Shown: positions 8,593 through 19,900 of the stretch, piece by piece | How the letters are laid out: every line of letters starts with the position of its first letter | Numbering within the stretch: position 1 is the first letter of the stretch | The notes under the pieces: generated by a model | The model's input: only the letters and a program-made list of their open reading frames with translations | The model's database searches: none | Told to the model about the DNA's origin: nothing | Translations under genes and position numbers: made by a program | Source of the DNA: Metaruminococcus_A sp050943475 | GTDB lineage: Bacteria; Bacillota; Clostridia; Oscillospirales; Ruminococcaceae | Reading direction: 5' to 3' | DNA: 64,000 nt | Assembly: GCA_050943475.1 (NCBI GenBank) | Contig: JBMNPF010000002.1 | Location: 193,601-257,600 of the forward strand

Positions 8593-8617
8593 AAAAAAAA
8601 CCAGTTGAAAACCGGTT
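8593..8617 (-). terminator. Attenuator terminator of the lysine riboswitch
   Basis: On the minus strand, AACCGGTT and AACTGGTT form an 8-bp stem (one G-U pair) around a 3-nt loop and are followed directly by eight T residues. It lies between the aptamer and asd, where ligand binding would favour its formation. Confidence 0.85.
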
Positions 8618-8639
8618 CATAATACAATATAATAGAAGC

Positions 8640-8842
8640 ATTGACGTTTTTTAAAACGCGATAGCGCTCCATCATAAGCATTATGATGACAATCGAAGCC
8701 CTCTTCGAGCGAACGACCAGAGATCCGGTGAACCCACACCAAACCCCTTCGGCAAATTTACCTTTTGCTTTGCACTGCGATCGAACCGGGCGTTCTCATG
8801 CAAAACGACTCATTAAATTTGCACCTCTACCAACTGTTTTCT
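8640..8842 (-). promoter_or_regulatory. Lysine riboswitch (L box)
   Basis: Read on the minus strand from about 8840, the leader contains the L-box signatures GTAGAGGTGC, a spaced AGT motif, GCCGAAGGGG, and the closing P1-side GGAGCGCTATCGCG. They occur in the same order as in the Bacillus lysC leader. The downstream hairpin with T-run gives transcriptional OFF control. It commands asd, the glycosidase-like gene, dapA, dapB and the ACT-domain gene. Assignment rests on motif order read by eye. Confidence 0.92.
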
Positions 8843-8850
8843 TTTGCTCT

Positions 8851-8880
8851 ATCATACCATTATGGGCAATGCGATGTCAA
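8851..8880 (-). promoter_or_regulatory. Promoter of the lysine operon
   Basis: TTGACA (plus-strand 8875-8880) and TATGAT (8851-8856) are separated by 18 bp, placing the start about 4 bp before the riboswitch. This is a near-consensus housekeeping promoter. Confidence 0.8.
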
Positions 8881-8931
8881 CAATTTTTAGTGAATTCTAG
8901 GAAGTCCAACAAATAAAGGAGATATTTCTCA

Positions 8932-9957
8932 ATGAAACGCAGCGATTTTTATTATGACCTGCCAGACAGCCTGATTGCACAAACTCCACTGGAACCCCGT
9001 GACAGCTCCCGGCTTATGAAAATAAACCGTTCTACCGGAAAGATTGAACATACTGTTTTTCACAATATTCTCGATTACCTGCACCCTGGTGACCTGTTGA
9101 TTGTTAACGATTCCCGTGTAATTCCGGCGCGGCTTTACGGAACAAAAGAGGGCACCGGCGCGGCGATCGAATTTCTGCTGCTGGAACAGAAAACGAATGA
9201 TCAGTGGGAAATCATCTGCAGGCCGGCCAAAAAGGCGAAACCAGGCAGTCGTTTTGTGTTTGGAAACGGTTTGTTGCGTGCGGAGATTCTGGAGATTTTG
9301 GACGACGGCAAGCGCCTCGTCCGAATGCTGGCCGATGAACCGATTTATCATGTTCTGGATCAAATTGGGCAGATGCCCCTTCCCCCTTATATCACCGAGG
9401 AACTCAAAGACAAAGAACGCTACCAAACAGTCTATTCCGAGGTCAACGGCTCAGCTGCCGCACCGACGGCTGGGCTGCACTTCACACCGGAACTGATGAA
9501 ACGGATTGAAAACAAAGGTGTCCGGATTGCCCATGTAACCCTTCATGTCGGCCTTGGAACCTTTCGCCCGGTCAAAGCGGATGAAATTACCGATCATAAG
9601 ATGCACAGCGAACATTACATGATGTCCAGAGAAACGGCGGAGCTGATTAACCAAACCAAGGCGTCCGGAAAGCGGGTTATTGCGGTTGGAACAACGAGCT
9701 GCCGTACATTGGAAAGCGTATTCACACAATATGGAGAGGCACAGGAATGCCATGGCGATACCGATATTTTTATTTATCCGGGCTATACCTTCAAGTGTAT
9801 CGACGGCCTGATTACCAACTTCCATCTACCGGAAAGCACCTTGATCATGCTGGTTTCCGCTTTTTTGGGGTATGAAAATACCATGCGCGCCTATCAAATT
9901 GCTGTCGAAGAAAAATACCGCTTTTTCAGCTTTGGAGATGCTATGTTAATCCTTTAG
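8932..9957 (+). CDS. queA: tRNA preQ1(34) S-adenosylmethionine ribosyltransferase-isomerase
   Basis: This 341-residue protein has the full QueA length and signatures: the N-terminal FYYDLPDSLIAQTPLEPRDSSRLM, NDSRVIPARL, the central GSAAAPTAGLHFTPEL and the C-terminal NFHLPESTLIMLVSAFLG. It transfers and rearranges the ribose of SAM onto preQ1 in tRNA to form epoxyqueuosine. AAGGAG stands 10 bp before the ATG. It is divergent from the lysine operon, with the start codon about 50 bp from that promoter. tgt follows on the same strand after about 270 bp, and the two act in the same pathway. Confidence 0.97.
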   Translation: MKRSDFYYDLPDSLIAQTPLEPRDSSRLMKINRSTGKIEHTVFHNILDYLHPGDLLIVNDSRVIPARLYGTKEGTGAAIEFLLLEQKTNDQWEIICRPAKKAKPGSRFVFGNGLLRAEILEILDDGKRLVRMLADEPIYHVLDQIGQMPLPPYITEELKDKERYQTVYSEVNGSAAAPTAGLHFTPELMKRIENKGVRIAHVTLHVGLGTFRPVKADEITDHKMHSEHYMMSRETAELINQTKASGKRVIAVGTTSCRTLESVFTQYGEAQECHGDTDIFIYPGYTFKCIDGLITNFHLPESTLIMLVSAFLGYENTMRAYQIAVEEKYRFFSFGDAMLIL

Positions 9958-10226
9958 CGCTTAACATGCTTTTACAGCGTACAATAGCGGCAGAGTTTAC
10001 AGCACCGCTCCATAAAACAGCCCCAGAACGGTTGGGAAATGAAACCGAAAACCGTGCCCGATTTTTTGAAGGCAGAACAAGGCATTGCGTTGCTCCAAGC
10101 ATCCGTACTCCAAAATTGCTGTATGCTTGGTGTTAAAATTGGTTCAAGAAATTCCAATGGAACGGCGGCAACATCTAGTTGTGTGGTCCGTATCCATGTG
10201 AAATGAGACAAAGGAGAACATTGTTT

Positions 10227-11357
10227 ATGTATCAACTGCAGCTGAAAAACGGCAGCGCCCGGCGCGGATCCTTTCAAACAGTCCACGGAACGGTGCAGAC
10301 CCCGGCGTTTATGAATGTCGGAACCGCGGCAGCCATAAAAGGGGGTATTTCATCATATGATTTAAAGGAAATTAAGTGCCAGGTTGAACTGTGCAATACC
10401 TATCACCTACATATTCGCCCCGGGGATGAGCTCATCCGGCGGATGGGCGGCCTGCATAAATTTATGGGATGGGACGGCCCGATTCTCACCGACAGCGGTG
10501 GATTTCAGGTCTTTTCTCTTGCAAAACTGCGTACAATCAAGGAAGAAGGCGTTACCTTTGCCTCTCACGTGGATGGACGCAGAATTTTTATGGGCCCGGA
10601 AGAAAGCATGCGAATTCAGTCAAATCTGGGCTCAACCATTGCAATGGCGTTTGATGAATGCGTTGAAAACCCTTCTACGCATGAATATTCCAAACAGTCC
10701 TGTGAACGCACGACACGCTGGCTTGTTCGCTGCAAAGCAGAAATGGACCGCCTGAATTCCCTGCCGGATACCGTCAACCCGCACCAGCTTTTATTCGGTA
10801 TCAATCAGGGATGCGTCTACGAAGACCTGCGTATTGAACATATGAAAGCCATCGCGGCGCTTGATCTTGACGGTTACGCCATTGGCGGGCTTGCCGTGGG
10901 TGAACCTGCAGAGGTCATGTACCGTATCATTGAGGCGGTTGAACCGTATATGCCGGCAGACAAACCGCGTTACCTTATGGGTGTGGGAACGCCGGGAAAT
11001 ATCCTGGAAGCAGTCGCACGGGGTGTGGATCTGTTTGACTGCGTTATGCCCAGCCGCAATGCCCGGCATGCGCATGTCAATACCTGGAAAGGTATCCGCA
11101 ATCTGATGAATGCGAAATATGCAGAAGACCCCCTCCCTATCGATGAGGAATGCGACTGCCCTACCTGCCGCCGCCATTCACGCGCATATATCCGCCACCT
11201 GTTCAAGGCGAATGAAATGCTCGCCATGCGCCTTGCAGTGATGCACAACCTCTATTTTTACAATACGCTCATGGAAAAAATACGGAAATCATTGGAAGAA
11301 AACCGGTTTGAGGCATTCCGTGCAGAGTATGCACAGGTGCTCGATACAAGAATATAA
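10227..11357 (+). CDS. tgt: tRNA-guanine(34) transglycosylase
   Basis: The 376-residue reading starts at the ATG at 10227, 10 bp after AAGGAG; an upstream extension to 10179 has no ribosome binding site. TGT exchanges guanine 34 for preQ1 in GUN-anticodon tRNAs. Visible motifs are the TIM-barrel DSGGFQVFSL with the proton-relay aspartate near residue 90, the nucleophile region DLFDCVMPSRNARH, and the zinc site CDCPTCRRHSRAYIRHL near the C-terminus. QueA, which acts on the TGT product, is encoded upstream. mntP follows after 18 bp. Confidence 0.97.
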   Translation: MYQLQLKNGSARRGSFQTVHGTVQTPAFMNVGTAAAIKGGISSYDLKEIKCQVELCNTYHLHIRPGDELIRRMGGLHKFMGWDGPILTDSGGFQVFSLAKLRTIKEEGVTFASHVDGRRIFMGPEESMRIQSNLGSTIAMAFDECVENPSTHEYSKQSCERTTRWLVRCKAEMDRLNSLPDTVNPHQLLFGINQGCVYEDLRIEHMKAIAALDLDGYAIGGLAVGEPAEVMYRIIEAVEPYMPADKPRYLMGVGTPGNILEAVARGVDLFDCVMPSRNARHAHVNTWKGIRNLMNAKYAEDPLPIDEECDCPTCRRHSRAYIRHLFKANEMLAMRLAVMHNLYFYNTLMEKIRKSLEENRFEAFRAEYAQVLDTRI

Positions 11358-11375
11358 AATAAGGGGAGAAAATAA

Positions 11376-11951
11376 ATGAGCATTTGGGAGATTATTTTGG
11401 TCGGCGTTGGCCTTTCCATGGACGCGGCCGCCGTATCAATATCCAACACGCTCTGCCTGCGCAAAATAAAGGCACGGGATGTGCTGATGATGTGTATTGC
11501 CTTCGGCGTATTTCAGTGCCTGATGCCTATCATCGGTTACTTCGGGGCTTCTTTGTTCAAAGATTATATCATGGTATACGACCATTGGATCGCCCTGTTG
11601 CTTTTATTGTTCATTGGCGGCAAAATGGTTTATGAAACGCTGCGCCACAGCGACGAAGCAGATGCCTGCGAAGTGAATTTCCGTTTGACCTTTAAGTTGG
11701 TTGCGGTTCAGGCCATTGCTACCAGCATTGATGCGCTGGCCGTTGGCATCAGCTTTTCGGCGCTGAACGTCAATATATTTGTCGCAGCCTCCCTGATTAT
11801 GGCAACTACTTTCTTAATCTGCCTTGTGGCCATTGGAATTGCGCATAAGGTTGGGCAGCGGCTGGCGAACAAGGCCGAGCTTATTGGCGGTTTCATTTTG
11901 ATTGCCATTGGTTTAAAAATCTTCATCGAGCATATGGTGACTGGAAGTTAA
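11376..11951 (+). CDS. mntP: Manganese efflux pump MntP
   Basis: This 191-residue membrane protein has about six transmembrane segments arranged as two homologous halves. Each half carries the conserved acidic metal motif: GLSMDAAAVSISN near residue 12 and ATSIDALAVGISF near residue 113. The family exports Mn(II) across the cytoplasmic membrane. AAGGGGAG precedes the ATG. No yybP-ykoY manganese riboswitch fits in the 18-bp gap after tgt, so expression probably follows the tgt transcript. A strong terminator follows. Confidence 0.93.
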   Translation: MSIWEIILVGVGLSMDAAAVSISNTLCLRKIKARDVLMMCIAFGVFQCLMPIIGYFGASLFKDYIMVYDHWIALLLLLFIGGKMVYETLRHSDEADACEVNFRLTFKLVAVQAIATSIDALAVGISFSALNVNIFVAASLIMATTFLICLVAIGIAHKVGQRLANKAELIGGFILIAIGLKIFIEHMVTGS

Positions 11952-11962
11952 CAAACCGTATG

Positions 11963-11996
11963 AAAAAAGAAAGGCGATGCATCGCCTTTCTTTTTT
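11963..11996. terminator. Bidirectional intrinsic terminator after mntP
   Basis: A perfect palindrome (GAAAGGCGAT and its complement) with an A-run on the left and a T-run on the right. Confidence 0.9.
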
Positions 11997-12070
11997 ATTG
12001 TAAATGATTTCGTCCCTTCTGGATGATTGATACCAGATGCCGAAAAAATTGTCTTGAAAATCCTAAAAAC

Positions 12071-12103
12071 AAAAAAGGCCGGCGACATTTCGCCGGCCTT
12101 TTT
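12071..12103. terminator. Intrinsic terminator after the PASTA kinase-like gene
   Basis: A 12-bp GC-rich stem (AAAGGCCGGCGA and complement) with a CATT loop. Runs of A and T on either side allow function in both directions; it ends 2 bp from the minus-strand gene stop. Confidence 0.9.
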
Positions 12104-12104
12104 C

Positions 12105-13760
12105 TTATCCCTGTTCAACCGTGATGATAACCTTTTTGCTGCTCTCCAAATCAAAGCTGGAGCCAGGGTTTGGATCAACGCTCAAAACGGTGCCTGGTTC
12201 CGCCTCCCCTGTAGTAACATAGCTATAGGTGTACGGAATCCCCAAATCCTCCAAAGCAATGGCGTAACTGTCCTTGTTGCGGCCTTCAAACTGAGGGATG
12301 ACAGGGTACTGCGACCCTTTACTGACCTTAACAGTGACCTTGGTGTTGGCCGCAATTAAAGTGTTTGCCTCAACGTCCTGCTCAAAAATCTTGCCCTTTG
12401 GAACGGCTTCATTGTATTCATATACTGCTTCTACACTGAACATCGTCTGATAACCGCTGTTGTTCTTGACCGACTCAAACATTTGATCGACCAGATTCGG
12501 CATAGAATATTTTTCCCCGCTTTCGCTGGAGGAAGAACTGGATTTAGAGGAACTGGAAGAGGACGACGAAAGGCTGCTGTCCGATGAACTGCTCGAAGAA
12601 ATCGAACTGGAGAGGCCGGTACTGTCTGAACTGGAAGAAGAATCATTTCCCCCACGTCCCCAAAGTGCAAAAATGACAACCCCTGCACCGACAACCGCCA
12701 GAACACCGGCGGTGATTAAAAGGGCCATTAAACCATAGCGTTTCGGCTTCTGCGATTCTCCTTCCGGTTCTTCAAACTGAAGTTGAATCGGTTCCTCCGG
12801 CGCGGCAACAGAGAGTTCATCAAGCAGGTTGCCAATGGTCTTGGTGCGGTTATCCGTCAGTTGAGAAAGTCCTCGCATAATAGCTTCTGACACTTCGCCC
12901 GGAACCGTTTGGTTTAAAATAGCCGGCGGAATAATTTTCTCGGCAAATCCCCGGTTGTTCACCTCTGGCGGACGGGAACCGGTCAGCGTGCGGTAAAGAA
13001 CCGCACAAACTGCGTAGACATCGGTCCATGTTCCCTGATAAACCGAAGAGGAAAACTGCTCCGGCGCAGCATAGCCAAGATAAATCTGGGAGGAAATTTC
13101 GGTTTTAATGTTTCGTGCAGAGGCAATGCAGAAATCACAGAGCTTGAGCTCCCCACTTTTGGTAACGCGGATGGTCTCTGGTGAAATTCCACGGTGCAGA
13201 ATTTGATAAGCATGCATCGTCTGAATATTTTTGAGCAGGGGCTCAAAAAGCACAAAGGTTTCATCCCAATCAAGGTCGCCCGCGTGATCCTGCAAATATT
13301 GTGCAAGCTGAACGCCGGCAATATGCTCTTTAATGGCATAAGCCGTATTGTTTTCTTCAAAAACCTCATAGGTTTGCTCAAGCGACGTCAGCGTGCGCAT
13401 CTTAATCAGAGTTTCATTGAGCTCCATAAAATCAATGAGAAGCGCTTTGAACTGCGTTTCACACCCCTGGTTGATAACCAGTTCCTGTGAACCGTCGCCC
13501 GAACGGGTGCAAAGCTGGTCCGGAAAATACTCCCGAATTTCAACAACGGCGTCAATGGAAAGGTCATACCCAATATAAGAAACGCCTTCACCGTTATAGC
13601 GCAGCGGTTTTCCCACCAGGTAACGATCCTTTAACAATGTGCGGGGCCGCAGATAATCTTTCGAGATCGGCGTTTCATCATCAAAGCCACAGTATGGGCA
13701 TACCCGGACATCATCAATCTCTTTCATGCACCCAATACAGCGCCTTTTCGTATCGCCCAT
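12105..13760 (-). CDS. Membrane PASTA protein with zinc ribbon and degenerate Ser/Thr kinase domain (predicted pseudokinase)
   Basis: I start at the ATG at 13758-13760, after GAGGTGG; 551 residues. An N-terminal zinc ribbon has CIGC and CPYC pairs (residues 8-26). The kinase-like domain (about 40-300) has the loop NGEGVSYIGYD, but VAIK reads VEIR (near 70), HRD reads HRG (near 189) and DFG reads DFC (near 209). APE is kept as APEQF. A transmembrane helix lies near 342-364, then a Ser-rich linker (about 372-420) and two extracellular PASTA domains (about 425-551), which in kinases such as PrkC bind wall fragments. Loss of both the ATP lysine and the catalytic aspartate argues against phosphotransfer. 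It has its own promoter. A wall-sensing pseudokinase is an inference. Confidence 0.85.
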   Translation of the reverse strand: MGDTKRRCIGCMKEIDDVRVCPYCGFDDETPISKDYLRPRTLLKDRYLVGKPLRYNGEGVSYIGYDLSIDAVVEIREYFPDQLCTRSGDGSQELVINQGCETQFKALLIDFMELNETLIKMRTLTSLEQTYEVFEENNTAYAIKEHIAGVQLAQYLQDHAGDLDWDETFVLFEPLLKNIQTMHAYQILHRGISPETIRVTKSGELKLCDFCIASARNIKTEISSQIYLGYAAPEQFSSSVYQGTWTDVYAVCAVLYRTLTGSRPPEVNNRGFAEKIIPPAILNQTVPGEVSEAIMRGLSQLTDNRTKTIGNLLDELSVAAPEEPIQLQFEEPEGESQKPKRYGLMALLITAGVLAVVGAGVVIFALWGRGGNDSSSSSDSTGLSSSISSSSSSDSSLSSSSSSSSKSSSSSSESGEKYSMPNLVDQMFESVKNNSGYQTMFSVEAVYEYNEAVPKGKIFEQDVEANTLIAANTKVTVKVSKGSQYPVIPQFEGRNKDSYAIALEDLGIPYTYSYVTTGEAEPGTVLSVDPNPGSSFDLESSKKVIITVEQG

Positions 13761-13858
13761 AAATCCACCTCGTTTGTTATATTCCTGCTTGTCAAAATGA
13801 AAATTTACTCGCCTAAAGCACGCATAAATGCAGTGTTTCACGACATTGATTTGTATTT

Positions 13859-13887
13859 ATCATATCAATCGGTCAAATATTTGTCAA
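13859..13887 (-). promoter_or_regulatory. Promoter of the PASTA kinase-like gene
   Basis: TTGACA (13882-13887) and TATGAT (13859-13864) are spaced by exactly 17 bp on the minus strand. It sits just downstream of the glucan synthase stop, with no terminator visible between, so read-through from that gene is also possible. Confidence 0.8.
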
Positions 13888-13919
13888 CTACAAGCGGTTT
13901 ACAACATGGTAACAAAGCG

Positions 13920-16900
13920 TTATGCATAAATGAGCTGCACGGTTTTTTCGTGACCGTCACACGGGATTTTTTCCATCACTTCCCCATTGACTAGAAGTGA
14001 CGGCGCATCTCCTTTTTTTGCCGTTAAATGGATGATCGTATTTTGGTATTCCAGTTCTGCCGACCATTCGTCCCATCCAGACGGAAGATGCGGCGATAAG
14101 GTGATAAACCCATGGCAGCAGTCAAGTCCCAAAAGGGATTCCAAAATACAACGGTAATACCAGGCGGCTGCACCTGTATAAATGCTCCAACCCCCGCGCG
14201 CATATTGCTTTGGGTTGGCATAGACGTCGCCAGCCAGATAGTAAGGCTCGGTCAGGTAACGGAGCGCCTCCTCCGACGTTTTACAGTGGTTGACGGGGTT
14301 GAGCATTTTCACCATGTTCCAACCATTTTCTGCATCTCCCGCCAGCAAGGTAGCCATCGTCAGCCAAACGGCGGCGTGGGTATATTGGCCCCCGTTTTCC
14401 CGCACGCCTTCCGGATAAGACTGAATATAACCCACCCGGCCGGATTTCCCAGTAAAAGGCCGATCAAACAGCTTGATGATGCCATATTTCTCATCGACCA
14501 AATACTGATAAGCGCTTTCAAGAGCCATGTTGCTGCGAGTGGGATCAAGCCCTGCGAAAACACTGAAACTCTGCGGCAGCGAATCAATTCGATTTTCAGG
14601 AGAATCCTTGGAGCCAAGAACAGCACCATCATCCGTAAATGCACGTTGATACCATGCGCCATCCCAGGCGCAATCCTCAACAGCCTGGCGGAGCTGTCTT
14701 GCGCGTTCCTGCAGTCGTTTTTCCTGTGAAAAATCATGCTCATGAGCGCATATACCGGAAAACCGGTGCATAACAAGGGATAAAAACTGTGCCAGCCATA
14801 TACTTTCGCCAATGCCACGGGTGCCAATGTGGTTAAGCCCATCATTCCAATCGCCGTTGCCAATAAGCGGAAGCCCGTGCTTGCCCAAACGGTAGGCATG
14901 CTCCAACGCACGCAGGCAGTGCTCATAAACGGTACCACTCTCGTCTGAGGGGGTAATCTGCTGATAACGCTCCTGCTCCCCCTCTGCAAGCGGTTCACCA
15001 GCTAAATAAGCAACCGATTCATTTAAAACATCGTTGTTCCCGGTGCGCTTCAAATACTCACAGACCGCATAAGGGAGCCAAACCAAGTCGTCGGAACAAC
15101 GGGTGCGTACCCCTTTGGTTCCCCCTGCACTTTCTGGAAGCTCATGCCACCAGTGCAGTACATCGCCTTCTGGAAATTGATGGGCACAGGCACGCAGAAT
15201 ATGCCCGCGAACTTTATCCGGATTCCAGAGTAGAACCGTACATGCGTCCTGAAGCTGATCGCGGAATCCATAAGCGCCGCCGCACTGGTAAAATCCGGTT
15301 CTTGCCGTCATACGCGCATATTCTGCCTGATAAGGTAGCCAGGTGTTAAACAGTGCGTCCAGTTCTGGCGCTGGGGTGTGAATTTGCAGCCGGTTGCAGG
15401 GCCGTTCGGCTTTTTGAGCAGCCAGAGTTTTATTGTTGACCTGAAAGATTAGAGTGAATTCGCAGCTCTGTTCACCTTGTGGCGGCAAAGAAACCGGCTG
15501 AATGACCGCCGCACAGGGGTCGTTGTTGGGAAGACTCTGACGGGTTTCCTCCCAGCGTCCGGAAAAGAAATCCACCCGGTCAAAACAGCAGTGCGCCTTT
15601 GTGGTGGATGCGGAAATACAAAGCGCAGAACCGGGGATAACCGCAAAAGCAGAGGTGATTTTACATCCCTGCTGATTCATTTCTGCACAGTTAAAACGCG
15701 CCCAATATCCATCCACTCCCGAGATAGGCTGCACATAGTAAGCGATTTCCGCTTCAATCGGTTTTTCGCCGTGATTGCGGCAGCAAAAAGACAATCGCTT
15801 TTCTGCATACTCCGGATCAATTGAAACGGTTACACGGTAAGAAAGAGAGCCTGCCATACCACAGTACCGCACAAAATGCGGATTAAATTCAGCCAACGCT
15901 CCGTCACAAAGATTATAATAATCATTGCCAATTCGCAAAATGAGATATTCGCCCTGATGATCGCTCATTGTATCATTGGACCATGGTGTCAGTTTGTTTT
16001 CGCGCGAATTGACCGCCCAGGTGTATCCAAGGGATTTATTGGTTGCAAGGGTGCCGAAAACATCGTTCGCCAGTATATGAGACCATGGTAATTGGGTATC
16101 GGATTCCGCAAAAAAGGAATCATTGGAAAAAGCACCCTTTACCACCTCAACATCAGGATCCGGCGGCAGTTCTGCCGGCCGGACTGCTTGAAGCAAAATG
16201 GGGGTGTAATCGTCCGACGGCAGGTTAATAGCCGTCATGGACAATGATGCGATATGACAGGCCAGCGCGCGGAAAAATGTCCCGATTTCATCCGGTTCTT
16301 TGGTAATGTCAACAAACCGGATGTGCTGGCGGTCTGCCATGTTTCCTCCCCCTGATTCAGAAAGCATGGCGTCATCCACCATTTCCGCAACAAGGTTTGC
16401 TTTTTCACCGTCTCCGGCAAACAGCAAAATCAAGTCGGAAAGAATACCAACTTTTTTTAATGCGGTGTGCAGGCGTACATAGTTGCGCGCCCGGTCAGAA
16501 TCATTTTCCCCGGCAAGTTCGACCAGTAAAATTGGATAATCCCCTGAAATCCCGTACTCCCAAATGGTTTCCCGCGGCAACTTGTTTTGCGCAATGGCTT
16601 CCAGCGTTTTGTTGTTGAGGCGTTTCTGAAACAAAATCTGCGGCAGAACGGTATCCGCCAACCGCCCCTCTGCGGTATGGTGCATCAAAGGGGTAATTGC
16701 CGCCAACTCGTTTCGTTCTCTGCGGCTTCCGCGCAGACCAATAATACCGTCTGCCGCCTGTTCAGCCGTCTGCCCAACCGAGAGGACAAAATGTACCTCC
16801 TTGCTTGCATGTTGGGGGAGGTTGAGCTTTGTCTTGACCGCAACACATGGATCCGGAATGGCGCCGTCTTCCCCGTTAAAATTCTGCTGAAAGGCGTCTG

Positions 16901-19900
16901 AAAGTGAAAAAATTCCCTCTGGAGAGCGCAGAACGCGCTCACGGTTAAATTCCATTGAAAATTCCAGATCTTCCAAAAAACCGGCGGCGAGGTAAAGAGA
17001 ATCCTCACCCATACGGCTCTTCCGTTTTGCGGTAATAATCCCTGTACTGGGTTGATAGCCAATATCAACAAAAAGTTTTGAAAAGGCGGGATGAGCAGCA
17101 TCATCACTCCAGGAAGCCAGCGCTGGCTCCAGATAAAGGAGAAGCTCACAGTCTATATGGCGGGAACGCCGGTTGTTGATTCGGATAGTTTTGACTTCAC
17201 AGGGCATGGAACGGCTGATTTGTGCGGATAATTCGGTTTTAACGTCCGCCGTTCGAGTGATATACCGTACTGAGTCGTCACCAAACAGGACTTCGCGGCT
17301 GTCCTCTGCACCATAAAGCGGAGCAGAAGTAAGACCAATGATTTTCTGAGGCGTTTTAAGCAGAGCAAAGAATCCGTTGGGCTTTTTGAGTAGGTCGCTT
17401 GTCCGCCGGATAATTTCGTTGCCGCGGTAGAGCATCAGTTCCACCCCACTGTCGGTATATACCCCTGTCAATTCTTGGTTCGAAAGCACCTTTACACGCG
17501 GCCGGTGCGGATAAACCTTGGTGTAAATCATTTGTTCATTCAGCTCCTTTTCGTTAGGGCGGCTGTTGTGTTCGGTATACTGCTCTTGGAAAAGATCCGT
17601 TCCGTTGGTAATCTTCTCCTGAAGCAGTTCTTTTGCGCTTCTCATTTCCCGGTCAGCGAGAAAGCGTTTTTGCAAAACGCCACTGTTAACCGCGTTGTTT
17701 ACGGCAAGAATGCTCATACCTATATGGTGCGCCATATAGCTTTTAATCATTTCATAAGGGCTGTCCCCAACGCGTTTCGGGGTAAAATCCACTGCTTCAT
17801 AGTGGCCAAATCGTCCAAACGTCCCCAGTTTTTTCAAGGCGTTTAAATTTTTCAAGGCAGCATGAGGCTGAAACGGAAGCGCCAAATAGGTGGAATATGG
17901 CGAAAGGACAACATCAGCGTTCATGTGGCTTTTTAAAGCAATTTTTTGTACGCCGTTTGCTTTGTACTGGTAATTCAAATTCTGGTCAAATGAATAAATG
18001 GCACTTTCTGAAATACCAAACGGCAGTCCCATTTTGGCGGCATGGTTTTTTTGAACATGCAGGCAAAAACGCAATGCCTCATATCCTAAAGAGCCTTTTT
18101 CACAGGAGAGGAAAAGTTCGGGCATAAAGTACTCAAACATTGTTCCGGTCCAGGAAACGGGTCCTTTATAGGAATGCAGACGGCTTAACCGCCTCGATAA
18201 GGCTCCCCAATGAGAAACAGGAACCATTTTTTTAGCAATGGCAAAAAAGCTGGTCATGCGCGCTTCACTCATGAGCATATCATAGTGGGACTGGCTCAAT
18301 GCGTTTGCGGATGAATCGTATCCGATTGAAAAAAGCTCCTTTTTATGGTCATAAAAAGGGGACAAATCGGTTGCTTCAATCAGCCCGATCAACCGGTCAA
18401 TCAGTTTCGTCACCCGGATATTGGCGGCCTCATACTCTTTAAGCCCCTCTTTGAGTGCAACCAGTGCGCAAACAAAATTCCCGCTGTCTACTGTTGAAAC
18501 AAAAGCAGGCTGCAAAACCGTCAGCGTGCGGGTGTCGTACCAGTTATAAAGGTTACCATGCCATTTTTCCAGGCGCTCCAGCGTATCGGTCGTGTGCTCT
18601 AAAAACTCAATCATACTGTCATTGCCAATGATACCGCAGTCCCGTGCACAGAGAACCGAAAGCATCATATATCCAATATTGGTCGGCGATGTTCGGTGTG
18701 CAATGCGATAGACCGGAGCAAACTGTACGTTGTCCGGCGGCAGGTAATGCTCTGAGCGGTTGGCATAAACTTGATAAAAGTGAAACATACGGGCCATTTC
18801 GGCAATTAAACGGTCTTTTACGGCATCATCAAGCTGGCTGTTTTTTTCTGGATATGGTTCCGACGAAATTGCCGCTACCAAAAAGGCGACAAAGAAACAA
18901 ATTCCGAACAGACGCAGACTGCCAAACGGCGATAAAAGCAGAAAAACTCCAAGGACTTCTGATGCAAAAAAGTGCCGGATTAATCCTCCAACCGTCGATT
19001 TGGCGCGTTCTCCCTGCGCTGCTGTCGTCCATTCCAGCAGATTTTTGCGGGAGATCCATCTTCGGTAAAGAGCTCGGATTACCGCATCAATTCCAAGATA
19101 AGCGTTGTGGGCTAGAAAAACAACGTGAAAAATCATTTTGAGCAGCAATTCCCCACAAACCGGAAGTGCCCCGGAATAGTAACGGGAAGTAAAGCTGGCA
19201 AAACCGCTGAACAAGAATGAAGACAAAATGCCAATCAGAAACGGCGCAGCCGCAGTCAAAAAGGCGGTGGAAATCAAGGCAATACGCAGCGGGGCATAGG
19301 AAATAAAAAAGGCTGCCAAAAGACAAAGTATGGCAAAGAAAGGAGTCAATGCACGGCGCAGGTTGTCAAACAGCTTGATACGGCTGAGAGTATTGAGCGG
19401 ATTACGCCGTCTTCCCATCTTGGTATCAATGGTGCGCCCAATAAACCCAATATTTTGCGCGTCGCCGCGCATCCAGCGGTGCTGGCGTTTGAAATAAGAA
19501 ATTGCCGTAGGAGGAAAAGAGTCAAGAAACTCAACATCCGGGATATAGCGGGTACGTAGCAGAGAACCCTCCAGAATATCGTGGCTGAGCACAGTCTCAT
19601 CTTCAAACAGGTTGCAGGCAAGCCGGTAAAACAAATGAATATCAATTAACCCTTTTCCGGCAAAAATGCTTTCGTGGTACAAATCCTGGTAAATATCCGG
19701 CGAGACGGGGTCGTACGCATGGATGCCCCCCTGCCCGCCCATGATTTTGGCAAATGGCGTCCGTTGAACGGACTTTAAATCTGAGGAGATCTGGGGTACA
19801 AAAATTCCATAGCCGGAGACAACAATTCCACGCCCTTCGTCTACTACCGGCTTGTTTAGGGGATGTGCCGCAATCGAGACAAGTTCAGGAACCGTCTCTA

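Noticed and set aside
12520..12660. Low-complexity Ser-rich repeat as possible phase-variable tract
   Set aside because: Mixed serine codons and no long mononucleotide run; a normal linker before PASTA domains.
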